In this document: one piece after another, positions 6,174 to 13,190 of the stretch
Layout of the letters: each line of letters starts with the position of its first letter
Position numbering within the stretch: position 1 is the first letter of the stretch
Source: Oscillospiraceae bacterium
Lineage (GTDB): Bacteria > Bacillota > Clostridia > Oscillospirales > Ruminococcaceae
DNA length: 14,433 bases
Direction of reading: 5' to 3'
Assembly: GCA_016296485.1 (NCBI GenBank)
Contig: JAEDJF010000032.1
Location: 1 to 14,433, forward strand
Notes under the pieces: model-generated
Database searches by the model: none
What the model saw: the letters and a program-made list of their open reading frames with translations, nothing else
Told to the model about the DNA's origin: nothing
Translations under genes and position numbers: made by a program

Positions 6174-7132
6174 TAGAAATATTTATAGAAATTCGGAAAA
6201 GCGTTAAAGAACTGCTGAAGATTGGTGTGGGTGTTGGAGCCCGGGTCGTTTATAGTAAAGCCCGAAGCCGTAAGGGAATCACCCCCGGCGTAGCCCGTTA
6301 CGACGACCCAGTGCTGGCTGCCCGTATTCGTCTTCGCGCCGATGAGCACGGGTTTTCCGACCCGAAGCTGCTCATATATCCCGGCGAGATAACCGGTGCT
6401 CGAAGTGACGACCTTATAGTCGCCGGGCCAATAGACGTTGCCGTTTGAGTCGTAGCTGAGCTTTTTCACCATCTCATTGGGGTAAATCTTCGTCCCGGAG
6501 CGGCAGGATTCGAGCATCGCTATTCCGGTGGTAACGCAGCCTATCTGACCTATGGTCTTGCCGGAGGAGCCGATTTTTACGTTTGCCCAGCGGCTGTCGT
6601 TCTGCTTATAGTCGGGAACGGAGAGGGAGACGGCGGGGTAGCCCGACCCTGCTTCCGAAAGGTAGTGCCCGCTGACGTAGCCGATTTTCGTTCCGCCGTA
6701 GAGCACCTTTCGCCAGCCGCCGGAGCTTTCGAGCACGAGCACCGTCTTTCCTTTCGGAAGGCTGTCAATTACGGAATAAGCGACCCCGGCGCCGCTTCGG
6801 ACGTTGAGGTTTCCGCTTTCGGTGGCGACGGTTGCCGCCGAGCCCGAAACGGGGGTTATATAGTCCCCGTGGCAGTAACCGTAGCGCCCGTCGGCATACT
6901 CGACCCGCCACCAGGAGCCGGATTTTGACATAAGGGTGACGTAGCTCCCTTTATTAAGTGAGGCGACGACCGCCGAACCCGTGGAAGCGCCGCTTCGGAC
7001 GTTAAGGCGCCCGCTCTGGGTCGTTACGACCCCCGCCCTTGACCCAAGGTCGGCGGCGAAAGCCGTAAGGCGCGGCGCAAATATCCCGCTTATGATGATT
7101 GCCGATAGAAATAAAGAAAGTATTTTTTTCAT
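6167..7132 (-). CDS. Secreted SH3b-SH3b-C39-like cysteine peptidase
   Basis: A 321-residue exported protein. The signal peptide is MKKILSLFLSAIIISGIF..., with probable cleavage after AFA-A near residue 27. Two bacterial SH3 domains follow (about 34-95 and 100-160), each with LNVRSGA and a GYxxGxYL-type end, which usually bind peptidoglycan. The C-terminal domain (about 168-300) matches the Peptidase_C39_2 papain-like fold: DYKQNDSRWA, IGCVTTGIAML with nucleophile Cys199, GSQHWVVVTGY with His274, and TINDPG with Asn295/Asp296. So it is probably a cell-wall-attached cysteine peptidase or amidase with unknown substrate. The ATG at 7132 has GAGGTG (7137-7142) and an extended -10 at 7178-7183. It converges on the MerR gene with a 7-bp overlap and no terminator of its own was seen. 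A lytic or remodelling role is possible but not shown. Confidence 0.9.
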   Translation of the reverse strand: MKKILSLFLSAIIISGIFAPRLTAFAADLGSRAGVVTTQSGRLNVRSGASTGSAVVASLNKGSYVTLMSKSGSWWRVEYADGRYGYCHGDYITPVSGSAATVATESGNLNVRSGAGVAYSVIDSLPKGKTVLVLESSGGWRKVLYGGTKIGYVSGHYLSEAGSGYPAVSLSVPDYKQNDSRWANVKIGSSGKTIGQIGCVTTGIAMLESCRSGTKIYPNEMVKKLSYDSNGNVYWPGDYKVVTSSTGYLAGIYEQLRVGKPVLIGAKTNTGSQHWVVVTGYAGGDSLTASGFTINDPGSNTHTNLQQFFNAFPNFYKYFYY

Positions 7133-7177
7133 ATTTCACCTCGTTTTTCTCGGTTTTTCAGCATATATGCAAGTAGA

Positions 7178-7183
7178 ATTATA
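7178..7183 (-). promoter_or_regulatory. Extended -10 of the secreted peptidase gene
   Basis: TATAAT on the minus strand preceded by TGG (extended -10), 45 bp before the start codon. No good -35 is seen at the usual distance, which is acceptable for extended -10 promoters. Confidence 0.6.
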
Positions 7184-7230
7184 CCACAGCTTTCCACTTT
7201 CGGAACGCTCCAAATAATGTAAACGCCGAG

Positions 7231-7259
7231 GGCGCCCCCCTTTCCGGGGGCGCCTTTTT
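7231..7259 (+). terminator. Plus-strand terminator with no adjacent plus-strand gene
   Basis: GGCGCCCCC (7231-7239) pairs with GGGGGCGCC (7246-7254), loop of 6, then five T's; the T run occurs only on the plus strand. The gene immediately to the left is on the minus strand, so it can only end transcripts coming from the MerR gene or an unseen antisense RNA. It also insulates the ABC operon promoter 25 bp downstream. Confidence 0.85.
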
Positions 7260-7283
7260 GCGCTTTCGCGCCCCTTCGCCTTA

Positions 7284-7312
7284 TTTACAAAAGAGCAAAG
7301 CCATTGTATAAT
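7284..7312 (+). promoter_or_regulatory. Promoter of the ABC transporter operon
   Basis: TTTACA (7284-7289), 17-bp spacer, perfect TATAAT (7307-7312). Normal spacing, so not a MerR-type promoter. It leaves a leader of about 100 nt before the GTG start at 7423. Confidence 0.82.
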
Positions 7313-7330
7313 TATTGTATATATACGGTG

Positions 7331-7421
7331 CGGCGTTTTCGGCTTTTTGAAGCCGGATTTTCCGGTTTCAAAAAGCCGCGCCGAGGCTCGGAAAAATATG
7401 CGCGAAAGGGGCTTTTTCCCC
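7331..7421 (+). promoter_or_regulatory. Structured 5' leader of the ABC operon
   Basis: The leader contains an unbroken 17-bp stem: 7341-7351 with 7367-7377, a G-U pair (7352/7366), and 7353-7357 with 7361-7365, closing a three-base loop. An outer CGGCG/CGCCG pair (7331-7335 with 7379-7383) extends it. A second hairpin, GGGG (7408-7411) with CCCC (7418-7421), contains the only Shine-Dalgarno-like sequence (AAAGGGG) for the GTG start. No T run follows the big stem, so it is not a terminator. It could act as translational control, as an mRNA-stabilising 5' hairpin or, as DNA, an operator; the function is unproven. Confidence 0.6.
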
Positions 7422-7422
7422 A

Positions 7423-9696
7423 GTGAACGAAGAACTTCTCACTCTTCAAAATCTCTCCAAATATTACACCTCCGACAGGCTCGTCACCGTCGGGCTAAAC
7501 AGCATAAACCTCGCCTTTTCCCGGGGCGAGTTCGTTGCCGTTACCGGCGAAAGCGGCAGCGGCAAGTCCACCCTTGCCCACGTTCTCGGGGGCATTCTGC
7601 CCTACGAGGGGGGCGAACTCCTTTTTAAAGGAAAGCCCACCTCCCACTACGACGGGGCGGACTGGGAGCGGTACCGGAGGGACTGCGTCAGCTTTATTTC
7701 CCAAAACTACGGTATCCTTCCGGGCGCGACGGTTATGGACAACGTGGTGAGCGCCCTTCGCCTTACGGGAATTTCCAAAGCCGAAGCCAAAAGCGAAGCG
7801 GAAAAAATCCTCCGGGAGGTGGAGCTCTGGGAGCTCCGAAGCCGCAGGGCGGCGAAGCTCTCAAGCGGACAAAAACAGCGTCTCTCCATTGCCCGCGCCC
7901 TTGCGAAGCCCGCGCCGATACTCATTGCCGACGAGCCCACGGGCAACCTTGACGCGGAAAACAGCGCGAAAATCATTTCCCTTCTGGCTAAAGCCGCAAG
8001 GGAGCGCCTTGTAATTTTAATTACCCATGAGTTTTCCGAAGCAGAAAACTTTGTCACCCGCCACATCTCTATCCACGACGGAAAAGTCGTGATGGATTCC
8101 CTCCTTCGGGAGCCCGCCGCTCCGGAAGAGCCAAAAGCCGTCCCGAAGCGGAAAAGCCGGGGGCTTTTCGCCTACGTTGCCGGGCTCCAGCTTCGGTCAA
8201 GACCTGTCTGGTCGGCTCTTATGCTTTTCTTTTTCACTCTTACGGTTTTCGCGGTTTTCTCCCTTGCCGGAACCTTTATTTCCGCCCTTGACGACACCCC
8301 GACCCGGCTTTACGACGATTCCGCGTTTCAAAACGGCGACAGCCAAAGGATAGCCGTCGCCAAAGCCGACGGCTCCGATATGACCGAGAAGGACGAACAG
8401 ACGCTTCTCGGGGTTAAATACGTCGAATCCCTCGAAAGCTACGGCTACCTTTCCGATATAAAATACGCCTATCGGGAGGACGTGGACTACCGCTGGCGCT
8501 ACTCCCTCGACACAGTTTCGGGCAAAGGTCCGGACGGCGACTACCAGAGGGTTTCCTCCGTTTCCTTTATCCAATCCGAAATGCCCTTTGCAAAGACGGT
8601 GCCGGAATTTCCCGATGAAAGGGAGTTTCTTTCCGACGGTCGGCTCCCGGAAAATATGTATGAGGTCGTTGCCGCCGGGGACGAAAGCCTTATCGGAAGC
8701 TCCTTCCCGGTATTTTTGCAGGACGGGAAAAACTGGAGCCGTTCGGCGTACATATATATTGAAGTGACCGTTGTCGGCGTGACCGACTACGGCAAAGGTC
8801 TCTATTTCCACGACGACCTCGGGCGGGTCTTTCTCTCGGACGTTGAGATGTTCGCAAAAATCAGCTCCTCCTCCCGCCGCAATTACTACTATCTTTATAT
8901 GCCCGCCCCCGACCTTTCCGGCGCGGAGGCGCGGCTCGACAAGAGCACCTATGAACAGATACGAAGCGCCCGAAACGAGGACAGCTTCGAGTTCCCGATG
9001 CCCCGGCTGGATTATCTGTCGAACCGGGAAAAGGACGTTACTCTCAATTTTATCGGCTACCACCTCTCCCCTTTTAACGGAATCATCGAGGTATCCCCCG
9101 AAAAATTCGCCGAGCTCGGGCGCTCGGGAAAAGGTGGACAAATCTCCCTCACCATTGAGGACTACGCCTATACCGACCGGGTACTAAACGAATTGACGAA
9201 GCTCGGCTACGCCGCCGTTTCTCCCTATCGGGAGTGTTCCACCATTCAGGACCCCACCCTTGCCCGGCAGAGAATGCAGACTCTTCGCATCTGCGCCGCA
9301 GCTCTCGCCGTGGCTCTCGTGCTCCAGGTGGTGGTCCAAAGAGCTATGTTCAGCCTTGAGACCGAAAGCTACCTTCTTATGAAAAACATCGGTCTTGACT
9401 GCAAGACCGCCCGGCTCTCCATCCTTTGCCAGGTGCTGTTCTTCGCCCTTTTCGGACAGGTGCTGGGGCTTCTTGCGATTCTCGGTTTCGGCGCCGCCGG
9501 AATTGAAAGCATCGGAAGGCTTCTTCGCTACCTTCCGGCGTCCCATATGATTTTGCTGTCGCTTATACATCTCGGCGCCTGCTGCGCCACCGCCCTTTGG
9601 ATTATGAACGCGCTCCAGAAACAGGCTTATCCCAATTCCGGCTTCGTTTCGGATCTCGATTGGAGCGCCCTTGACGACGAGGAGGCGAAACAATGA
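7423..9696 (+). CDS. ABC transporter subunit, fused ATPase and FtsX/MacB-type permease (A)
   Basis: A 757-residue inner-membrane protein with MacB-like layout. The ATPase domain (1-225) has Walker A GESGSGKST (42-50), Q-loop Gln94, signature LSSGQ (146-150; one residue from LSGGQ), Walker B ILIADE (166-171) and H-loop His202. One membrane helix follows (about 262-288), then a 330-residue extracytoplasmic region, and three C-terminal helices (about 622-640, 667-692, 709-730). Such systems export peptides, drugs or lipoproteins, or act as mechanotransmitters rather than pores. The start is GTG 7423, with a weak SD inside a small hairpin; no better start precedes the conserved LLTLQNLSKYY. Its stop overlaps the next gene's start (ATGA), so equal synthesis and a heterodimer are likely. 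The substrate cannot be read from the sequence. Confidence 0.92.
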   Translation: MNEELLTLQNLSKYYTSDRLVTVGLNSINLAFSRGEFVAVTGESGSGKSTLAHVLGGILPYEGGELLFKGKPTSHYDGADWERYRRDCVSFISQNYGILPGATVMDNVVSALRLTGISKAEAKSEAEKILREVELWELRSRRAAKLSSGQKQRLSIARALAKPAPILIADEPTGNLDAENSAKIISLLAKAARERLVILITHEFSEAENFVTRHISIHDGKVVMDSLLREPAAPEEPKAVPKRKSRGLFAYVAGLQLRSRPVWSALMLFFFTLTVFAVFSLAGTFISALDDTPTRLYDDSAFQNGDSQRIAVAKADGSDMTEKDEQTLLGVKYVESLESYGYLSDIKYAYREDVDYRWRYSLDTVSGKGPDGDYQRVSSVSFIQSEMPFAKTVPEFPDEREFLSDGRLPENMYEVVAAGDESLIGSSFPVFLQDGKNWSRSAYIYIEVTVVGVTDYGKGLYFHDDLGRVFLSDVEMFAKISSSSRRNYYYLYMPAPDLSGAEARLDKSTYEQIRSARNEDSFEFPMPRLDYLSNREKDVTLNFIGYHLSPFNGIIEVSPEKFAELGRSGKGGQISLTIEDYAYTDRVLNELTKLGYAAVSPYRECSTIQDPTLARQRMQTLRICAAALAVALVLQVVVQRAMFSLETESYLLMKNIGLDCKTARLSILCQVLFFALFGQVLGLLAILGFGAAGIESIGRLLRYLPASHMILLSLIHLGACCATALWIMNALQKQAYPNSGFVSDLDWSALDDEEAKQ

Positions 9697-12140
9697 TTAA
9701 AGTAGATAATTTAAGCAAAACCTATGACCGGCGCAGCAAATCCGCAAACCAGGCGCTTTACGATATTTCCTTCACCCTCCCGGACACGGGCTTTGTCTGT
9801 ATCGTCGGACCCTCCGGCTGCGGAAAAACGAGCCTTTTAAACGCCATCGGCGGGCTCGACACCTTTGACGGCGGGCGCGTCAGCACCGAAAACCTTGATA
9901 ATCTTCGCTGCGGAAGCCGCCAAACCGAGGCGGAGCGCAACAGGAGCTTCGGTTACGTCTTTCAAAACTACTATCTTCTCCCGGAATACAGCGCCGCCTA
10001 TAACGTCTATCTCGGGCTGCACTCCGTGGAGCTCAGCCACAAAGAAAAAATGCAAAGGGTTATGGAGGTGCTTCGCGCCGTTGATATGGAGCGTTTTGCC
10101 CGCCGCGCCGTCGGAAAACTCTCCGGCGGACAGCAGCAAAGGGTCGCTATCGCGCGGGCGATAATCCGCCGCCCACGGGTTATTTTTGCCGACGAGCCCA
10201 CGGGCAACCTTGACGAGGAGAACACCATGAATATCTGTTCCCTCCTCCGCCGGATTTCAAAAAACAGCCTTGTGATAATGGTCACCCACGAGGACAGGAT
10301 CGCCCGTTTCTTTGCGGACCGGATTATAACCCTTGAAGCCGGACGCCTTAAGGACGACAGCGAGAGCTGGGCGCGAAGCGGAATAGCCGCCGGGGGCGGC
10401 ACCCTCTATTCCGGCGATTTTGACGAGACGAGGCTTGAAGCGGAGGGCGTCTCCCTCCGTCTCCTCTCCGAGGAGGGGGCAAAGCCCCCGAAGCTGACCG
10501 TCCTCGCCCTCAAAGACCGAATTATAATTAAGCTCGACGACGAACGAACCGTTTCCCTCGGCAAGACGGAGGAGCCGCCCCGGCTCGCCGAAGGAAGCCG
10601 CCCGGTTCTCAAGCTCGAGACCCTTGAGCGTGAAACGGTCGATATGGACTGGACCGAAACGGCGAAACAGGGAAAAGCCGGCGGCGGTCTTGACTTTTCC
10701 GCGCTCCTTCGGGAGGCGCGGCACCTCCTTTCAGAAAAAGGCGCAAAGCGCCTCGGGAGCTGGCTCTTCCTCGTGGTGCTGACGGTGATGACGCTTCTTA
10801 CCGTCGGGGACTATCTAAACGTCGCCTCCCTTGACCCGGAGGACTTCATAGCCACCGACTCGCACATAATCGAGATTGAAATCGAGCGGGGCGAGGAGAC
10901 CGGAACGGCGCTCGGGCTCCGGGACCTTTCCGGCCTTTATATGAGCCATCTTGAAAGCTCGGGGCTCGGTTTCGACTATGTTCCGAGGGTCGCCGTCTCC
11001 GCCGAATACCGCGTCAGAACTTTTCTTCAGATGGACGACCTTTCCGAGTCCCTTTCCGGCTTCAGCTACGTGCCCCTTGAGCACCTTGACGAATCCAGTC
11101 TTATCCTCGGGCGTGTTCCCGAAAAGCCCGACGAGATAGTCGTCGACCGCTGGGTGCTCGAAAAGCTCATCGAAAAGGACGGAATTATCCAAAGCGGGCT
11201 TTCGGACTCTTCCGACTTTCTCGGCGCAAGGCTTTTCTATTCAAAGAGCAACTACTCACCCGAAATCGTCGGCATAAGCGACTGCGGCGAGCCTGCTGTC
11301 TTTATCCCGAAAACCGGTCTTGCGTCAATCGGCGTGCTCGGCTGCCCGGTGATACGCCTTTCGGAGCTTAAGGAACAGTTCCCGGGCAAATACGACGGCG
11401 TCGTGCTCGAGGGAGAAAACTGCCTTGTAATCACGAACAACGCCGGAGCGGATTACGCGAAACGCATCGGCGGAACCTATTCCGCCGGGGGCTCCCGGCT
11501 TTATACGATACAGGGAGCTATCGAGGAGGACACCTACGCCTCAATCGTAATACCCGACGGGGAACTTGACTCCCTTATCCGCTCGATGATGAGCACGCAT
11601 TTTTACATCTACTGCGAGGACAAGGATGCGGTCAAGGAATTTATCGCTTCCGGGCTTCCGGAGGAGCTTTCGGGCAAGCTCCAGGTGCTCGTCACGGACA
11701 AAAATTCCGACGCCTGGGCGGCGTACCGCTCCGCTACGAGTATGAGGCTCGGCGCACGGCAGATAGTTACCCTTACTGTAATTGCCCTCTCCCTTGCGAT
11801 GCTCTATCTTCTCCAGCGCTCCCGGGTGCAGGAGCGCATCGGGCTCGTGGCAGTTTACCGCCTTCTCGGCATTCCCGGGCGAAAGCTCGGAGCGATATTC
11901 GCCCTTGAGCACATACTGAGTTCCCTTACGAGCACGCTCCCCGCCGCGTTTTTGACCTGGCTCACGGTGTCGGTGCTCAAAAAATTTCCCTCCCTTGAAA
12001 TTCAGCTTTTGCTTCCCTGGTACGCGGCGGCGGGAGTATATTTCTGTATTCTCGCTTTTTGCGTTCTCGTGTCGCTTCTTCCTTTGTACCGGCTTCTCCG
12101 CCTTCCGCCGGCGCGGCTCGCGGCGAAATACGACCTTTAA
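9693..12140 (+). CDS. ABC transporter subunit, fused ATPase and FtsX/MacB-type permease (B)
   Basis: An 815-residue partner of the preceding subunit with the same order of domains. The ATPase domain (1-220) has Walker A GPSGCGKTS (39-47), Q-loop Gln91, LSGGQ (143-147), Walker B VIFADE (163-168) and H-loop His199, so both subunits look ATPase-competent. Unlike subunit A, about 110 residues of beta-rich sequence (225-335) separate the ATPase from the first membrane helix (about 355-376), a linker domain I recall from other clostridial fused transporters. An extracytoplasmic domain (about 377-685) and three helices follow (about 689-707, 734-762, 776-799). RLLGIPGRKLGAIFALEH (724-741) is the typical FtsX-domain cytoplasmic loop. 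The start has AGGAGG 7 nt upstream and overlaps the previous stop. Export or signalling role inferred; substrate unknown. Confidence 0.92.
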   Translation: MIKVDNLSKTYDRRSKSANQALYDISFTLPDTGFVCIVGPSGCGKTSLLNAIGGLDTFDGGRVSTENLDNLRCGSRQTEAERNRSFGYVFQNYYLLPEYSAAYNVYLGLHSVELSHKEKMQRVMEVLRAVDMERFARRAVGKLSGGQQQRVAIARAIIRRPRVIFADEPTGNLDEENTMNICSLLRRISKNSLVIMVTHEDRIARFFADRIITLEAGRLKDDSESWARSGIAAGGGTLYSGDFDETRLEAEGVSLRLLSEEGAKPPKLTVLALKDRIIIKLDDERTVSLGKTEEPPRLAEGSRPVLKLETLERETVDMDWTETAKQGKAGGGLDFSALLREARHLLSEKGAKRLGSWLFLVVLTVMTLLTVGDYLNVASLDPEDFIATDSHIIEIEIERGEETGTALGLRDLSGLYMSHLESSGLGFDYVPRVAVSAEYRVRTFLQMDDLSESLSGFSYVPLEHLDESSLILGRVPEKPDEIVVDRWVLEKLIEKDGIIQSGLSDSSDFLGARLFYSKSNYSPEIVGISDCGEPAVFIPKTGLASIGVLGCPVIRLSELKEQFPGKYDGVVLEGENCLVITNNAGADYAKRIGGTYSAGGSRLYTIQGAIEEDTYASIVIPDGELDSLIRSMMSTHFYIYCEDKDAVKEFIASGLPEELSGKLQVLVTDKNSDAWAAYRSATSMRLGARQIVTLTVIALSLAMLYLLQRSRVQERIGLVAVYRLLGIPGRKLGAIFALEHILSSLTSTLPAAFLTWLTVSVLKKFPSLEIQLLLPWYAAAGVYFCILAFCVLVSLLPLYRLLRLPPARLAAKYDL

Positions 12141-12173
12141 CTTTAAAACTGCCGTGAAAGGAGAAAAAACGCC

Positions 12174-12482
12174 GTGAACAGAATGAGACGGGGCACAAAA
12201 AGCCCCTTAGACCTTAAAATATGGCAGAAAATGCTGCTGCTCGCCCTCGGGCTCGGGTTCATAATTGGAGGAATGGCTGTCTTTGAGGCGCTCCCCTGGC
12301 TTTTCTTCGCGCTCGCGGGGGTCGGTGCGCTCCTTGCTTTTGTCGCTCTGAACGGCGGGCGGGACCTTAACCATCGCCGGTCAACAGGTCCCGGAAGCCG
12401 AAACTCCGCTCCCGAGCCAAAGGTGAGAAAGGATCTGCCCTTTAACTCCTGGGACGGCGTTTCCGATAATAAAAAAGACTGA
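12174..12482 (+). CDS. Small two-helix membrane protein, third gene of the ABC operon
   Basis: A 102-residue protein I do not recognise. A basic N-terminus (MNRMRRGTKS) precedes two hydrophobic helices at about residues 19-38 and 42-60, separated by a short EALP turn. A hydrophilic C-terminal tail of about 40 residues follows, rich in Pro, Ser, Arg and Asn. By the positive-inside rule both ends lie in the cytoplasm. The start is GTG 12174 with AAAGGAG (12157-12163) 10 nt upstream; ATG 12183 is less well placed. It follows the ABC gene by 33 bp and a terminator comes right after it, so it is the last gene of the operon. It may be an accessory subunit of the transporter, but only position supports this. 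Confidence 0.8.
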   Translation: MNRMRRGTKSPLDLKIWQKMLLLALGLGFIIGGMAVFEALPWLFFALAGVGALLAFVALNGGRDLNHRRSTGPGSRNSAPEPKVRKDLPFNSWDGVSDNKKD

Positions 12483-12487
12483 AAAAG

Positions 12488-12519
12488 GACAGCGGCAAGG
12501 TCTTGCCGCTGTCATTTTT
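12488..12519 (+). terminator. Intrinsic terminator of the ABC operon
   Basis: A perfect 12-bp stem GACAGCGGCAAG/CTTGCCGCTGTC (12488-12499 with 12502-12513; the inner pairs probably open to form the loop), followed by ATTTTT, 5 bp after the stop codon of the small membrane protein. Confidence 0.92.
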
Positions 12520-12578
12520 GTCTTCTCCCCGGAGGATATTGCATATTTTGTGAACGGAAATCGTTTCTTTTGTAAACA

Positions 12579-12605
12579 TTAGCACTCTCCTATTGACAGT
12601 GCTAA
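12579..12605. promoter_or_regulatory. CIRCE element (HrcA operator)
   Basis: TTAGCACTC (12579-12587), 9-bp spacer, CAGTGCTAA (12597-12605). This matches the CIRCE consensus TTAGCACTC-N9-GAGTGCTAA at 17 of 18 arm positions and with the correct spacing. It overlaps the -35 box of the hsp20 promoter, as expected for repression by HrcA. hrcA itself is not in the window. Confidence 0.93.
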
Positions 12606-12620
12606 TTCCGGTGGTATAAT
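12593..12620 (+). promoter_or_regulatory. Heat-shock operon promoter
   Basis: A perfect TTGACA (12593-12598) and a perfect TATAAT (12615-12620) with a 16-bp spacer. The -35 lies inside the spacer and right arm of the CIRCE element, so HrcA binding would block RNA polymerase. This is the strongest-looking promoter in the window. Confidence 0.9.
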
Positions 12621-12633
12621 GAAGTTGTTCAAA

Positions 12634-12663
12634 GGAAATGAGCAAAAAATGAAGCTCCTTTCC
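12634..12663 (+). other. Hairpin in the hsp20 5' leader
   Basis: GGAAA-t-GAGC (12634-12643) pairs with GCTC-c-TTTCC (12654-12663) around one mismatch and a 10-nt A-rich loop. It lies about 30 nt before the GGAGG ribosome-binding site (12693-12697). A modest structure of unknown use. Confidence 0.4.
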
Positions 12664-12705
12664 GAAGGGCACATAGCTTTTTAATATTGATTGGAGGAAT
12701 GAATT

Positions 12706-13152
12706 ATGATGCCCGCTATTTTCAGAGAAAACCTTTTTGATGACTTTTTTAACGACGATTTCCCGACGTTCCCGGTTCTTTCCGGACGCGACCCGCTTTA
12801 CGGCAAACACGCCAAAAACCTTATGAAAACCGACGTTCGCGAGACCGAAAACAGCTACGAACTTGACATTGACCTTCCCGGCTTCAAGAAAGACGAAATC
12901 AACGTTGAGCTCAAAGACGGTTACCTTTCAATAAGCGCTTCCAAAGGTCTTGACAAGGAGCAGAAGAACAACGAAGGCAAATACATCCGCCAGGAGCGCT
13001 ACGTCGGCTCCTGCAGCAGAAGCTTCTATGTAGGCGACAATATGGACGCGAAAGACGTTTCCGCAAAATTTGAGGACGGTATCCTGAAGCTTTCCCTTTC
13101 CAAACCCGCTCCGAAGGAGCTTCCTAAACCGTCGTCCATTATGATTGAATAA
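12706..13152 (+). CDS. Small heat-shock protein, Hsp20/alpha-crystallin family
   Basis: A 148-residue ATP-independent chaperone that would hold unfolding proteins during heat stress. The alpha-crystallin domain spans about residues 38-134. It has the typical start MKTDVRETENSYELDIDLPG (40-59), KDEINVELKDGYLSISA (62-78), the RSFYVGDNMD loop (105-114) and AKFEDGILKLSLSK (120-133). The N-terminal arm is rich in Phe and Asp (ENLFDDFFNDDF). The C-terminal tail ends SSIMIE, with the I-x-I motif (Ile145, Ile147) that drives oligomer assembly in this family. The start at 12706 is well supported by TTGGAGG (12691-12697). Promoter and CIRCE element upstream indicate HrcA control. First gene of an operon with the HdeD-like gene 38 bp downstream. 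Confidence 0.96.
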   Translation: MMPAIFRENLFDDFFNDDFPTFPVLSGRDPLYGKHAKNLMKTDVRETENSYELDIDLPGFKKDEINVELKDGYLSISASKGLDKEQKNNEGKYIRQERYVGSCSRSFYVGDNMDAKDVSAKFEDGILKLSLSKPAPKELPKPSSIMIE

Positions 13153-13190
13153 TCGGTGTTTTTACCCGAAGAAATGAGGTTTAAAAATTT

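Noticed and set aside
6167..7132. C39-like peptidase as a bacteriocin leader peptidase working with the ABC pair
   Set aside because: The domain is secreted and joined to SH3 domains, whereas bacteriocin C39 domains are cytoplasmic and fused to the transporter. No double-glycine precursor peptide was found nearby.
7167..7217. A 16-codon leader peptide followed by the terminator at 7231-7259, resembling an attenuator
   Set aside because: No ribosome-binding site precedes it and no stalling-type residue run is seen. The ABC operon has its own promoter after the terminator.
8197..9141. Minus-strand open frame of 314 codons opposite ABC subunit A
   Set aside because: Shadow of the external domain coding sequence; Gly/Val-rich low-complexity translation and no promoter or ribosome-binding site.
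7927..10215. 28-bp identical stretch in both ABC genes (7927-7954 and 10188-10215)
   Set aside because: It encodes the invariant ADEPTGNLD Walker B region with the same preferred codons, so it need not mean recent duplication or recombination.
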